A stretch of DNA of 64,000 nucleotides from Acanthosoma haemorrhoidale (GCA_930367205.1 OV884012.1:33390796-33454795); one strand, 5' to 3'. Positions 24,801 through 35,019 are shown, counted from the first letter of the stretch. Translations and numbers: made by a program. The notes: generated from the sequence alone by a model not told the origin.

Positions 24801-27425
24801 ATCGGTTCAAGGATTGAAGGGGGAGGAAGGATTTTCTCGGCTGGTTGACTGCTGCCCCCTCAAATTGTCGGGTCAAGGGATCTGTTTGAATAAAATCTGC
24901 ATAAGATGGAGGGGTCAGAGCCATGTTTTGTTTCTGCCTCCTTCCTTTCTAGAGAAAAAGGTAAAAAAATCAGGGGAGTCCGATAAATCCTTTTGTCGGG
25001 CGGGGCTCCTGTAATTACAGTGGTGTTGCAGCTCCTTGCCCGCTTTTTAACCGGCGACCTGAGCAGATAACCACAGCCACGCTATACAGACTTAGTCTAG
25101 AGCAACAATTCACAGTCCCATTTGTAAGTCGGTTCTTTTGTCGGATAAACTGCGCCTGATAGAACGAACGGAGGAATTGGACGATTTATGGCAGAAGTCT
25201 ACTGCTCACTTTTATAAACATTCACGAGTGAATTTCGCTTCATTTAGTGATAATTTTAAATATGACAATAATACGGATTTCTATTACCGGTTAGCCTAAA
25301 TGACATAATATGTATGTTAGATGGTTAGATGATAACGGTCAAATGTCGCAAGAACATTTAACATATTTTAAGTTTCTCCTTATTTTGTGCATGTTCCTTA
25401 GACGTTACATTATCTACCTTTTAGGACTCATGGTCTCAGCATGGCTAAGTTCACGACAGTTGACAAAAATCTAGCGAGCTGCAATGTACTTCTAGAATGA
25501 TATTGAAGTTTTCAATAGACACCTTATTCCGAAACAGTACATCCAAAGTATTATAGCTATTATCGTTCTGAGGATACCAATTAATTGTTATATGCACTTA
25601 GGGCAATAAAAGTTAAATTCTATCGATTGACAAATCAATTTATTTATCTATATTGCTAATAGTTCTGTGGCTTTTACCAGTGATGAATTCGTACTCACTA
25701 GCTATTTTGGAATTACGGTTACAAGATGCTCAAATTAGATGCTTTGACCTCAAATTGCACTAGCTAAAACTATCTTTTATTTCGAATTGACTAATTTTAA
25801 GCAGCCTGCCTCTGGCTGTAAGTGTCATAGCTTATTATAAGTCATTTATTGCATAACATAGATACAAAATTCGTAATGGAAGCTCCAAACTGCAAAATTA
25901 TCTTCTATTGAGCCTATTTCTGTACATGTTTACTGTATGATACATCAACGTTGAGGCAGTTGAATGCTATAAGCTTTTTGAGATGATTTATACTATACAT
26001 TTAGATATTTAATTAATTATGCTTAAAGATTGACTACTTTTCATTATTATTATTGATCCCATTACAGTGTACTATAAATGTAAGCCATAAAGAATTGGCC
26101 AATGGCCATGAAGAAGAGCAGCCTCACTGGCTTAAGTACCGAGGGACTTCATTGATTATACTAATGTCGCTAGATAAGGCCAGCCCTGCTCCAGACTAAA
26201 GAATAATGGCTGCTAATGCTGCTGAATATTTATTATATAATAAGTCACTGGTACACGTTTGCGTGTTTTCTTTAGATTTTTGTTTTCTCTTTACATAAAT
26301 TTGGCATATCGTCAATGAAATATAGTGTTGATATCAAGAAATGGAGTAACTTTTAGGACCGCTAAGGACCAGTTACTCTGATTAACGTAGTATTCATTCC
26401 TTCATAGAATAAACTGGCTACAATACATTAGTACTGTAATAACAGTAAAAATTAATTAGCGAAATATATACGGTACTGAGAGTTTAAATAATTGAGCCAA
26501 TTGGACCAAATGGCTACTCAATTGACAAATTCAAGTGAATCAAATTTTACTTAAAAAGAAAATATTTTTGCCATTTCTTTTCTTTAGATGCTAACATTTT
26601 GAATATTAAATATCGCATGCATTCATGTACAAATATAAATTGAAGGAACAATATCGGGATGTGGTCTAGAAGAGTTCAAGTGTTTATTAAATGGGTGTTA
26701 AAAAAGTACCCTGTATCTTCACTTTTTTCATTTTATTTGCCTAACTTCATCAGTAGCTAAATGTATTTTTTTTTAAAACAAACGATACAGAGAAATTTAT
26801 TAAAAAACAAAAATATAATGGTTGAGTTAATGTTGGGAACGGTAGGGACTTTATTATCGCTCTCGTGCTTACTTGGATCCATAACATTCACAGTTCATGT
26901 TTTTTGTTAGGATAAAAAGTCCAAAACATGTTGAAAAATATCTTTTCAAGTAATGTAAAATAGTAATCGAATTAACATAATGAAAATCACTGTTGTGGAC
27001 CCAAACCAAAGAAAATGGTTATATATCATTCGGCAAAAACTTACCATAAACATAAACAACCATAAGATTATGGTTGACATGCCCTAGTATTGTAATTATA
27101 ATTTGATTAAAAAAGTGCCTATATATAAGCATAGTGACAAGATATTAATTATGATGCCTTTATCAAAGTTATTCAAAATTTTCTTTTCTTCCGTATATAA
27201 AATGTGGCTTCCATTTGCAGTTTGGAATTGATAGCTTGAAGAGACAGACTTGTACGTGGTAAAGCATCTGTTCTGATTTTTAAAAATATGAGTAAAACTT
27301 TACAAACAACTTATTTACAGTGGTGAAAATTGCATAAGAAACCGATCCTGGGATCAACTGCTCATACTCAGACTACTGTTATGATACTAACATTGTATAA
27401 GCTATCACGGACCCACAGCAACTGC
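21831..27425. other. Non-coding stretch with islands at 22390-22940, 24780-25110 and 26090-26230
   Basis: No gene is recognised. The island 22390-22940 is the most complex: it holds two plus-strand open frames (22407-22616 and 22728-22931), neither showing a domain I know, and the minus strand gave nothing either. The island 24780-25110 mixes GGGGGA blocks with TAAATCC/TAATTAC cores. Elsewhere the sequence is A+T-rich, with an (AAT)n run at 23500-23515. Confidence 0.35.
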
Positions 27426-27426
27426 T

Positions 27427-27745
27427 GCAGCTGATAATTGGGACATTGTAACCACAGTCCAACAGACGGCGCGGTGACGGACGCTCTGTTATCATCCCCC
27501 CTGTCAGTTGATAACGGGTATAACTTCTGCTATCAGCCTTGCCGTCCTGTCAGGCTTGCGAGGGCCCGACCCGTGCCTCCTAGCGCAGATATCCAGCCAG
27601 GCTAGATAAAACAGATCTGTTGGGGAGATGGAGTCAATTTTTTGGGGTGTCATATTGCAACGGTTGGTAGACCGAATGTAGGACCAATATTACCGTGGGG
27701 TACAGTTACGATTGGTGGACAAACTGTGACTAAGGGTTAGTGAAC
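27427..27745 (+). other. GC-rich open frame interrupted by one stop, unidentified
   Basis: Between the TAA near 27435 and the TAG near 27745 a single plus-strand frame stays open for roughly 100 codons except for one TAG near 27601. There is no ATG at a sensible place. The downstream half reads WGDGVNFLG... and later GPILPWGTVTIGGQTV, a Gly/Val/Thr-rich pattern that does not look like random A+T-rich sequence. It adjoins the virus-like locus, so it could be another decayed viral segment or an unrelated exon. I do not recognise it. Confidence 0.25.
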
Positions 27746-27760
27746 TGATAAGCCATTAAA

Positions 27761-27876
27761 TAACTAATAATTATACTAAAAACTAAATGTCTGTATCTGA
27801 AGAATAGCGGTTGCCTGCCGCCGCTGCAGAGCCTTCGGCTCTGCACCGGTTTGCCTACTTGGCGCCTTATTAGTTA
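27761..27876. repeat. GC-rich hairpin inside a 10-bp inverted repeat, flanking the virus-like locus
   Basis: TAACTAATAA (27761-27770) and its complement TTATTAGTTA (27867-27876) enclose a GC-rich core. The core has a perfect 9-bp stem TGCAGAGCC/GGCTCTGCA with a 3-nt loop (27825-27845), flanked by near-repeats CGGTTGCCT (about 27809) and CGGTTTGCCT (about 27847). It lies about 60 bp beyond the stop of the minus-strand ORF at 27939-28430. Foldback elements of this kind occur at replication origins of small ssDNA viruses and at transposon ends; which one this is cannot be decided here. Confidence 0.6.
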
Positions 27877-27928
27877 TATCGCTTAGAGTTAACATATCAT
27901 ATGCATCAAATGGACCACATACATCTAC

Positions 27929-27934
27929 TTTATT
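27929..27934 (-). terminator. Poly(A) signal for ORF2
   Basis: AATAAA on the minus strand, about 4 nt after the ORF2 stop codon. Such tight spacing is typical of compact viral transcription units. Confidence 0.5.
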
Positions 27935-27938
27935 TAAT

Positions 27939-28430
27939 TTATGACTGAACATGCTTTTGATGCTGCGCGTCTATAAATTTGATATCCAATTTTCTTAAGT
28001 GAGTTTCGCAAGGTCCCCAAGCAATAGGATCAATCTCGTCAAGTAGTCCAGTAAATTTCTGAAAAGGTAAAGGATTATAAGATCCGCTCACAATAGCCTG
28101 GTGATCTATAGAATAAGATGATATTGATTCTGGCTGGGTATGTTGTTGTCTATAGACATACATAAAATGATCTATTATTTTTAATAGCCAACGTTCAGTT
28201 AGAGGTCTTTTTACATTAAAATTCAAATATGTTATGATATTAATGTAGTCCTGACATGATATTCTATTAATAACACAAAATTGAATTTGTTGAAATCTTA
28301 TCATATTGTAAAATGGATTTCTGCATAACAATAGGCTTTGACAATGTTCTGGCCAAATATTGAATCTGTGAAGATCAACACATTTCTTGATAACATTCTG
28401 GGCATAGGTTTTGAAATTACATGAATCCAT
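27939..28430 (-). CDS. Orphan 163-residue ORF (ORF2) downstream of the capsid-like copy
   Basis: I do not recognise this protein. It is 163 residues, rich in Cys and His (for example WPEHCQSLLLCRN at about residues 26-38), slightly basic in the first two thirds, with no signal peptide and no hydrophobic span long enough for a membrane segment. No replication-initiator motif (HUH or Walker A) is visible. The start ATG (28430-28428) directly follows TTATTTCAG, which looks like a splice acceptor. The TAA stop (27941-27939) is followed after about 4 nt by AATAAA (27934-27929). It starts 23 nt beyond the stop of the minus-strand capsid-like copy and reads in the same direction, so the two were probably neighbours in the source virus. 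The frame is intact, which implies recent insertion or selection. It could be a viral accessory protein. Confidence 0.6.
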   Translation of the reverse strand: MDSCNFKTYAQNVIKKCVDLHRFNIWPEHCQSLLLCRNPFYNMIRFQQIQFCVINRISCQDYINIITYLNFNVKRPLTERWLLKIIDHFMYVYRQQHTQPESISSYSIDHQAIVSGSYNPLPFQKFTGLLDEIDPIAWGPCETHLRKLDIKFIDAQHQKHVQS

Positions 28431-28456
28431 CTGAAATAATAGTTTTTATTCAATCA
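28431..28456 (-). promoter_or_regulatory. Intergenic gap with poly(A) signal and acceptor-like sequence
   Basis: The short gap between the minus-strand capsid stop (TGA, 28456-28454) and the ORF2 ATG holds AATAAA (28450-28445), then TTATTTCAG ending exactly at the ATG. The first would end a capsid transcript; the second could accept a splice that brings ORF2 near a distant 5' end. Both are single short motifs, so this is inference. Confidence 0.35.
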
Positions 28457-28839
28457 GATAATATTAACAGATTGTTTACCAGTAAATTTAAACCTATAAT
28501 ATACATTACAATCATAAGTAATAACATTAAATATACAACAGGTGGGATCCTTCATCATAAACTGTTCAGGACCAATACTTGCTCTAGCAAATAAACTAGA
28601 TGGATAATTAGTAACAAGTAAAGTATCTAGCCATTTTTTAAAATTTTCTGGTATGGTGGCAGTAGGCTGCATATTACTACAATCAGCATATGCTTTACAA
28701 TTCGGTCTATATTTAATGGAAATTACAGATTTATTATTTAAATTCCGATGTTTGACAGGAGGGCCTCTTTCCTTCAAGATAAAATTTTTATAATTAATAT
28801 CTTTATCGGTAACACAAGTATAATTGGCGTAAACATAAT
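28454..28839 (-). pseudogene. Partial inverted copy of the capsid-like gene (C-terminal part)
   Basis: This minus-strand frame carries the last third of the capsid-like protein, matching residues about 167-285 of the plus-strand ORF at 28959-29834. Every stretch I compared was identical at the nucleotide level. It lacks the N-terminal two thirds, being cut at 28839. It keeps what looks like the native end: after the final YYRFKF strand it continues TGKQSVNII and stops at 28454. The plus-strand copy lost this end and reads into A+T repeats instead. The copy is therefore the better guide to the original C terminus and to what lay downstream, namely ORF2. Confidence 0.75.
28483..28839 (-). repeat. 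Left arm of 357-bp inverted repeat
   Basis: The reverse complement of this segment equals 29458-29814 in all parts compared. The match begins at the complement of ATTATGTTT and ends at the complement of TTTAAATTTA. A 618-bp unique spacer separates the arms. Confidence 0.9.
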
Positions 28840-28878
28840 AATCATAATAGTAATAATAATAATAATAGTAAACGTAAA

Positions 28879-28968
28879 ATGGTTACCTATTTTACAGGAT
28901 TTCTATTCAGAAAAAACCTTTACCGTTATAGACGTCCCTACAGTTTTTATCGAAGAAGATGGTACTGA
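28879..28968 (+). pseudogene. Out-of-frame arginine-rich start of the capsid-like gene
   Basis: A 29-codon frame opens at ATG 28879 and stops at TGA 28966-28968. It is basic and aromatic (RKNLYRYRRPYSFYRRRWY at its end). The main frame, one base off, continues the same Arg/Tyr/Phe pattern from 28959 onward. The natural reading is that the N-terminal basic tail of the capsid-like protein was split from the body by a one-base change around 28959-28970. A genuine separate small ORF is less likely. Confidence 0.5.
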
Positions 28969-29834
28969 GGAGGAAGAAGTTTTACCGTCGACGTAAGAAT
29001 CGTAATCGTTCTATGAATTATACTTTAACCCCGGTTGCTTATTTCACCCACCGTTATTCCACACCAAAAGGATTTATATCTACAAACGGATTTTTTAATA
29101 CCCTACCTAGTCCAGCCTTTGCCAATTTTACTACCAATTTGCAATATGCCGGTGAACGTTATTCAAGCTATAGTAATACGAGTACAGCGGGTTTTTTGTC
29201 GTCTCCAGAATTGCTTGCTCTTTGTGAGAGATACTCTAAATATCGTTTTGTCTCTGTTAACCAATATCTTAAGAATTTTCGGTGTTTTCAAATAATTCTT
29301 AAATGTGTATCTTCTAAAGCAACAGATGAAGATAAATTATTGGCCATGAAGTACTTTATTACCAAGTATCAGAGTGATTCTTCTGGAACTGACTTAAAAT
29401 TTGTTGATCCTATGAAATTTGAATATGAATACCAATTTGTTTCATCTATGCCTATAGATTATGTTTACGCCAATTATACTTGTGTTACCGATAAAGATAT
29501 TAATTATAAAAATTTTATCTTGAAGGAAAGAGGCCCTCCTGTCAAACATCGGAATTTAAATAATAAATCTGTAATTTCCATTAAATATAGACCGAATTGT
29601 AAAGCATATGCTGATTGTAGTAATATGCAGCCTACTGCCACCATACCAGAAAATTTTAAAAAATGGCTAGATACTTTACTTGTTACTAATTATCCATCTA
29701 GTTTATTTGCTAGAGCAAGTATTGGTCCTGAACAGTTTATGATGAAGGATCCCACCTGTTGTATATTTAATGTTATTACTTATGATTGTAATGTATATTA
29801 TAGGTTTAAATTTATATATATATATAAGCTTTAG
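28959..29834 (+). CDS. Capsid-like protein of an endogenous CRESS-DNA-virus-like element
   Basis: A 291-residue frame with the layout of capsid proteins of small circular ssDNA (CRESS) viruses. A basic N-terminal tail (residues 4-17, RRKKFYRRRKNRNR), which in such viruses binds DNA and directs nuclear import, is followed by an aromatic, beta-rich body. It ends in a strand-like NVITYDCNVYYRFKF (about residues 271-285), the usual jelly-roll finish. Such proteins assemble the T=1 shell. The assignment rests on architecture, size and composition, not a family signature, so other jelly-roll capsids with Arg-rich tails remain possible. Breaks: the first 29 or so residues of the tail appear to be in another frame upstream (28879-28968), and the last six residues (IYIYKL) come from A+T repeats after the inverted-repeat breakpoint. 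No replication-initiator gene was found nearby. Confidence 0.6.
   Translation: MVLRRKKFYRRRKNRNRSMNYTLTPVAYFTHRYSTPKGFISTNGFFNTLPSPAFANFTTNLQYAGERYSSYSNTSTAGFLSSPELLALCERYSKYRFVSVNQYLKNFRCFQIILKCVSSKATDEDKLLAMKYFITKYQSDSSGTDLKFVDPMKFEYEYQFVSSMPIDYVYANYTCVTDKDINYKNFILKERGPPVKHRNLNNKSVISIKYRPNCKAYADCSNMQPTATIPENFKKWLDTLLVTNYPSSLFARASIGPEQFMMKDPTCCIFNVITYDCNVYYRFKFIYIYKL
29458..29814 (+). repeat. Right arm of 357-bp inverted repeat
   Basis: Mirror of 28483-28839. Right after the arm ends the sequence becomes (TA)n (29813-29825), a likely breakpoint. Near-identity of the arms points to a recent event or gene conversion. Confidence 0.9.
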
Positions 29835-32800
29835 TCTTTCGGCAAAGTTCTACTATTGAAAAAAGCCCCTTGATATATATATTGTCTATAAAAAGCTATT
29901 TTGAGATAATAAAGCTTGAACAAACCTAGTTTCGGGATAATTGAAAGATTCTTGTGGGACTGTGAGGGAGTTGATGAAGTTATTGTAAAAAAGTTTGTAT
30001 TTTTAGTAAAAATACTTAAATACAAATTAAGGAGTTTTTTTTTTATGTTCTATCATTCATAAAAGTCAACAGCCCTAGACTGTTATGAAAGTTGTGCCTT
30101 TCTTTTTGGACTCAACGATAACAGAAAGAGTTTAAAGCGAATGCCTCTGCCACGGGTGATAGTCATTTGATGTCTGTCTGACTGTATTAAAGTACCAAGA
30201 AGGTGGTTGTTAGAATAATTAAAAGTATACTCCACAACTAAGCATTTCAAATGCTGATTAGTCTTAAATTAGATACATATAACGAACAAAATCAAATTGA
30301 AAAAATCAGTAATTCACGGACTTTCCTTGAATGCCAATCAAGAAACTATTGAAATTTAAAACCCTGATTTGATATCAGCATGTTTGGTGATTAACAAAAG
30401 GAATTTTCAATATATTCAAGTAATATAATTAATAAGTTCCAATACGGTTCTTAGTGAAGGTGGCAAAGTTATTCAAATGAATGAAATAATTTTTTATCAA
30501 AATTAGTGAAAAGTATCATAACAATCAATCATTAGTTTTTAAAAACTCAAGTTGAGTACCACGAGCCTCTCTTGATATAGTTATATTTTTACGTCCTTCA
30601 TTCCTTTAAAATATATTTAAAAACCTAAATTTAATTCACAAGTGAAGTTGAAAATTCCCAAAAGTGACATTTTAATGAGGATGCTACTCAATGCATCAAA
30701 CAATTCGTGCTGGTTTTCCTGTTGGACAGATAATTTTAATGTTATTGATTTCAAGTTTTTGAAAGATTTTTTTTATGCCTTGGATAAGTTACCAATTACG
30801 CTATACATAGTCTAGAAGATGCCTGAATAGGTGAAAGGTAATGTAAAAATAAATAAAACGTTTTTGGATAGTATCTTAAGCCTTTTTTGAAAAATGGGTT
30901 TTTCACATGGAGTAAATTTTTGGTTGCTTAGAATATTAAATTTATATTGTTATTTTCGACGTGCAAGTTTTCGTTTGGTAGAGAAGGGACATTAGTTGAA
31001 GAATCAATAAATCCTAGACAAGGGACATGGACTACATAAAGGGAGGAAGCTTGGAGTGGACTGCTCACAAAGGACGGTAGCCAATCAGAGACACTATTAG
31101 GCCGGACAGAGCGGGGTGGCCCAGGGACCCACCTGTAATCCCTCACTAATTGCAATAACGCCGGATCTTGGTTGGGATTATGTGAGGTCTGTTAGTAAAG
31201 GACAGAGGGTGTACTGCGCTGCTAGTCCGGAAGGAAGCCTATCATGTACACCTGTCCAATTGTCCAATTGCTTTTTTAATATATAACTTTAGAGCTGCAA
31301 GATCTTGGTTTATTTCCTTCAAATTCTTGATGATAATTGAATTATTTTGTATAAAGATTATCATAAGATTTATAGAGATTGTAAGATAATAATTACAAAG
31401 TTCCGCCTTTACTTAAAAAATAGCGACAACGCTCCAATTTGTTTCTCTTTGAGTACTATGCGAAATGATTTCAGTTTACTACCACCATTCAAACAGTGGT
31501 TATGATAATTACATAAAAAATGTTCCATTATATAGTACACATGGTTGCATAAGGTTGGTGGATATGGGCAGTGTAATCGTGTTAAAGGCTACTGTTAGAC
31601 AGGATCCTCATCAAAGTGTGCGATGTGAACGCATTTGCATGGCTGTACCATACGTTGCAGTAGTTGTTGTTAGATGCAGTTAGGGGATGAGGGTTGGACG
31701 AAAGGTTTCTGTATCATCGGTATGGGAAGTGAGGAAGGTCATAGGAGTAACATAGGATAGGACAGTGGCAGTACAAACATATTAGAAATACTTAGAAAGC
31801 ATCGGAAATAGTATCATATATCATCTAACATCTAAAATTCATTTTTTTTTATTAAAATGGAAAAACAAAATAACATAATAATAAAAATCTTAAAAATATA
31901 GATATATATATAATCTATATACATAATAAGTGATGAAAAGTAAACAGAAGTAGTGGGCTAACTGATACTTTATCAAATGGTAACTTTAAGGGCACTGAAA
32001 CGGCTTTCCATTAATTAAATCTGATCTCATGGTACGCCAGCTCCTAAACTTTTCCGTTTTCCCGGCAACGGTGAATAATTGACTAGACCTCGACCACCGA
32101 CCGAACATCGGAATCTTAGCTGGTTAGAAAAGCGGAGGTCCCTCTTAAAAAGCTCAGACCAGAACACCTGAGAAGAGTTGGTAAAGAGGCGAAGTATGTT
32201 AATTCTGCGGTAATCAGCTGCCGGCAGCTACAGCTTCCATTTATTAAATTAATCAACTTTACATGGCAAAGTTTCTGCTGTGCCCCAGCCACGGGAGCTT
32301 CCACCTCTGCCATAGTGCCTCTAATATGTCTTGGCCTGAATCTTATTATTTAAATATTCTTTCATCAACCAAAATTAATACAAACTATTATACGTATGAT
32401 GCATGATCATTTAAAGCACAATATACAAATTTATATATAAGTCATCATCAATTTTTAGAATTATAAAAAAACTCAGTTTCTTCCTGGCCTATGCTTCTAA
32501 AAGATAATGGATAGACGATTTAGTAATTTCAACGTAACTAGAAATTCACTACGAAGGAGTTACTCATCATTTAAAAAAGACGAGCATAACTTAAAGGTAC
32601 AGAAACGGGGTGTTTTGCTTCTATTTGGGCACCGCTTTAATGATACAACTTAAAAGACTACTGACGCTACACAATAATAGTTAACGTGTGCACATCAATG
32701 TTCTATAAAGGACGAACCAAAAACACCGTTGTTCACGCTGGTCACCAGTAACCATTCATTCCTATTTACACATAGAATATAATAGACTGGAAAAAAATTA

Positions 32801-32939
32801 TTCCGGGATAAATTTCCCAAGAATTAAACAAAACAACAACAACAATATGCAGAAGTCGGTACAGTAAGACACTAAATTAAAATTAATACAAAAGAAAACA
32901 AGCAATTGACATACATTTGGCAGTCAACATTTATCTCTC
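29835..32939. other. Non-coding stretch with islands at 30930-31270 and 32000-32330
   Basis: No gene is supported. The island 30930-31270 contains CCAATCAGAGACAC and GGGGTGGCCCAGGGACC blocks and looks regulatory. The island 32000-32330 is similar; a 65-codon minus frame crosses it without a recognisable domain. An (AT)-rich run lies at 31898-31920. Confidence 0.35.
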
Positions 32940-32941
32940 TA

Positions 32942-33036
32942 CGAGGGTGGTCTGAAAAGTTTCCGACCTAACAAAGCTTTTATTTATTTTATTATCATCT
33001 TCATGGTAAGGTCGGAACATTTTCAGACCACCTGTG
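32942..33036. mobile_element. Mariner-type MITE, 95 bp
   Basis: TA (32940-32941 and 33037-33038) flanks a 95-bp element whose ends are inverted: CGAGGGTGGTCTGAAAAGTT at the left, and the complement of the right end reads CACAGGTGGTCTGAAAATGT. Both continue into TCCGACC. TA duplication plus a GGTGGTCTGAAAA-type terminus is the hallmark of mariner-like elements. There is no coding capacity, so it would depend on a transposase made elsewhere. Confidence 0.85.
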
Positions 33037-33114
33037 TACATAGTAGATATTAAATAAACAATACTCAAATAAAAATGAGGAAATATTAAATATTAGATTA
33101 GTGTACCGTTCCCA

Positions 33115-33625
33115 GGCTAACGACCGTATCATTGGAAGTTGAGAAGGTGTTGGAATGGAAGAGGTTTGAAAGTTTGTAAGGATGAAGCATAGTGGATATT
33201 AGGACGTAGAGAATTCCAGAGGGTAGTAGAGCAAGCAAGGAAGGACCGGTCGTATGATCCAGGTTTATGGGCAGGAATATAAAGGTCAGAGACGGGATCT
33301 TTTGTTCCGGGAGTGTCGTGAGGTTATGAACTGTAAAATACCGTATATATAAGGGGGGTGATGTGGATTGAAGGTTTTAGAAAGGAATGAACCGAGGTAA
33401 TATTGTACAAGGGAGGAGGGAAAAAGCCACCCTAACTTGACGTGGAGGTGGGACACATGGGAGCACCACGGAGTCTCAAAGACAAATCTAACTAAGAAAT
33501 TAATGATTCGCTTCAACCTGCCCTCGAAACTCACCATGAGAGCTCTTTGGATGGAAAATTTGGGAGAAATGTTGGTTCTAAGAGAGGGTTTGGTCAACGG
33601 TTATACCAGGATTTTAACGATGTAG
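33115..33625 (-). pseudogene. LINE reverse transcriptase C-terminal remnant (CR1/Jockey-like)
   Basis: The minus strand encodes the end of a non-LTR retrotransposon ORF2. One frame (33597-33286) has the block KLGWLFPSSLVQYYLGSFL, the family's 'LGWLP...R..Y' segment, then FNPHHPPY. After a frameshift near 33280 another frame reads IPAHKPGSYDRSFLACST, followed by TLWNSLRPNI, matching the conserved 'RT..Y..SF...A..LWNSLP' ending of these proteins. The catalytic reverse-transcriptase motifs lie upstream and are absent, so this is 5'-truncated and dead. Confidence 0.75.
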
Positions 33626-33659
33626 CAAAATGTTATAGGAACAATAGTAAGGGTTAGTA

Positions 33660-35015
33660 TATAATAAGTGGGAATATCAGCAAGGGATCTGAGGAGGAAA
33701 CTGGAGCCTATTGAAATTTCTTAAGTTTTGTTGCATTTAACCTCAGTTTATTCAGGTTGATCCTTTCATGACACAAGATACAAAATATAGGACAAGATAC
33801 ATTGACTTTTCTTTTCAAATCATATATCATCTATTATATAATATATATAGAACATATCTGCCTTTTTAGGATCTAAAATTGTTTGTAAATGATCAACTAA
33901 ATTGTATTTGTTTTAATACAAATGTATACACAAGAGGTAGAACATCGTGAGAAGGCTCATGTTTAGGTTGGAGACTTGAAATGCGTTCTTTAACCATTCA
34001 CTTAAAATAATGATTACATAAATATGTTTGCGGTAAGAAAATGATAAATATTTAAAATTATAAATATAAAAATATCCGCTAAAATCGGTTCAAGTAATTG
34101 GGTAAATTAATTTTTAGTGATACCTCTAAAAACCTTTTTGTTAAGCTTCTTTGTTGTTCAATTTAATTTTTTATCATACCTGCGTAAATTAATAATTAAT
34201 TTATATATTATATATTTATTATTTATGTTCGAGCATAGCTATTTTAAACTTTAATTTTAATATTGGTAGGAATAAATGGCCCAATTATGTTAGTATCCCT
34301 GGGTCGGTTGATGACCTATTTGTTATCGGGAATCCCCAATTTATGAGCTCACTCTCCCGATGAATTTACTACATAATTGCAGAGGACTCGGCTACCCAGC
34401 CCCCGTAAACATTTGCTAAGGGCGTTATATCGGTTACCCAAGAGCCTGTATGCGGACGACCATAATGTATGCAAGGTAGAGCTATCGTGCCGTATCAGAC
34501 TAATGAATATCAGCTTAGGAATTACCATCATAATCCAACCGCTCGTATCTTAGTCTCCGATCTAACGTCAACGTGCGGCTATCAATGTCGTCTCTCCGAT
34601 ACGTCAATTATCGTAATACATATACTGTCCTGTCGTAGTCGTGTTCAAGCCATGTGAGGGTTTATGTACCCCAGTATACACCACTAACAGCCAACGTCAT
34701 GGAAACTGTGTTTGACGTCCATTCGGCCTATGCGATTAGAGTGAATTGATCCCAATGAGTTCATATTGCATTTATTCAACGTTCGTCTAGGTTTTAACAA
34801 TTATTCTTAATTTCATACTCAAAATATATTTTTAATGCTAAATATTTTTCTCTGACTCATTAATTTCAGCCAATTTTTCAAACACAAATATCCAACACTA
34901 TACCAAGTAAATATTTTTTTACAAATGCTCTTCAATCGTTTTCAGATATTTAATAAAAATGTTAACTAATTAAAACACTGAAACAACACCAAAACATAAT
35001 TTGGCCAAAAAAAAG
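33660..35015. other. Non-coding stretch with an island at 34290-34750
   Basis: Nothing is recognised in the A+T-rich part. The island 34290-34750 is strikingly free of homopolymers and rich in CG-containing words; both strands were read and no known protein appeared. It could be conserved non-coding DNA or an unknown repeat. Confidence 0.35.
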
Positions 35016-35019
35016 ATAG

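Noticed and set aside
27685..27693. CAATATTAC, a match to the NANTATTAC origin nonamer of CRESS viruses
   Set aside because: No convincing stem brings it into a loop; only a 6-bp ACCAAT/ATTGGT pair with a long, off-centre loop. It also lies outside the clear foldback, so it is not annotated as an origin.
28748..28996. 82-codon plus ORF with an isoleucine/valine run
   Set aside because: The hydrophobic run is a translation of an (AAT)n microsatellite and the left inverted-repeat arm; it is not a membrane protein.
29831..30025. 64-codon minus ORF after the capsid-like gene
   Set aside because: A+T-driven composition, no domain, no link to the inverted repeat; treated as chance.
33437..33625. 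62-codon plus ORF
   Set aside because: Lies antisense to the LINE C-terminal remnant.
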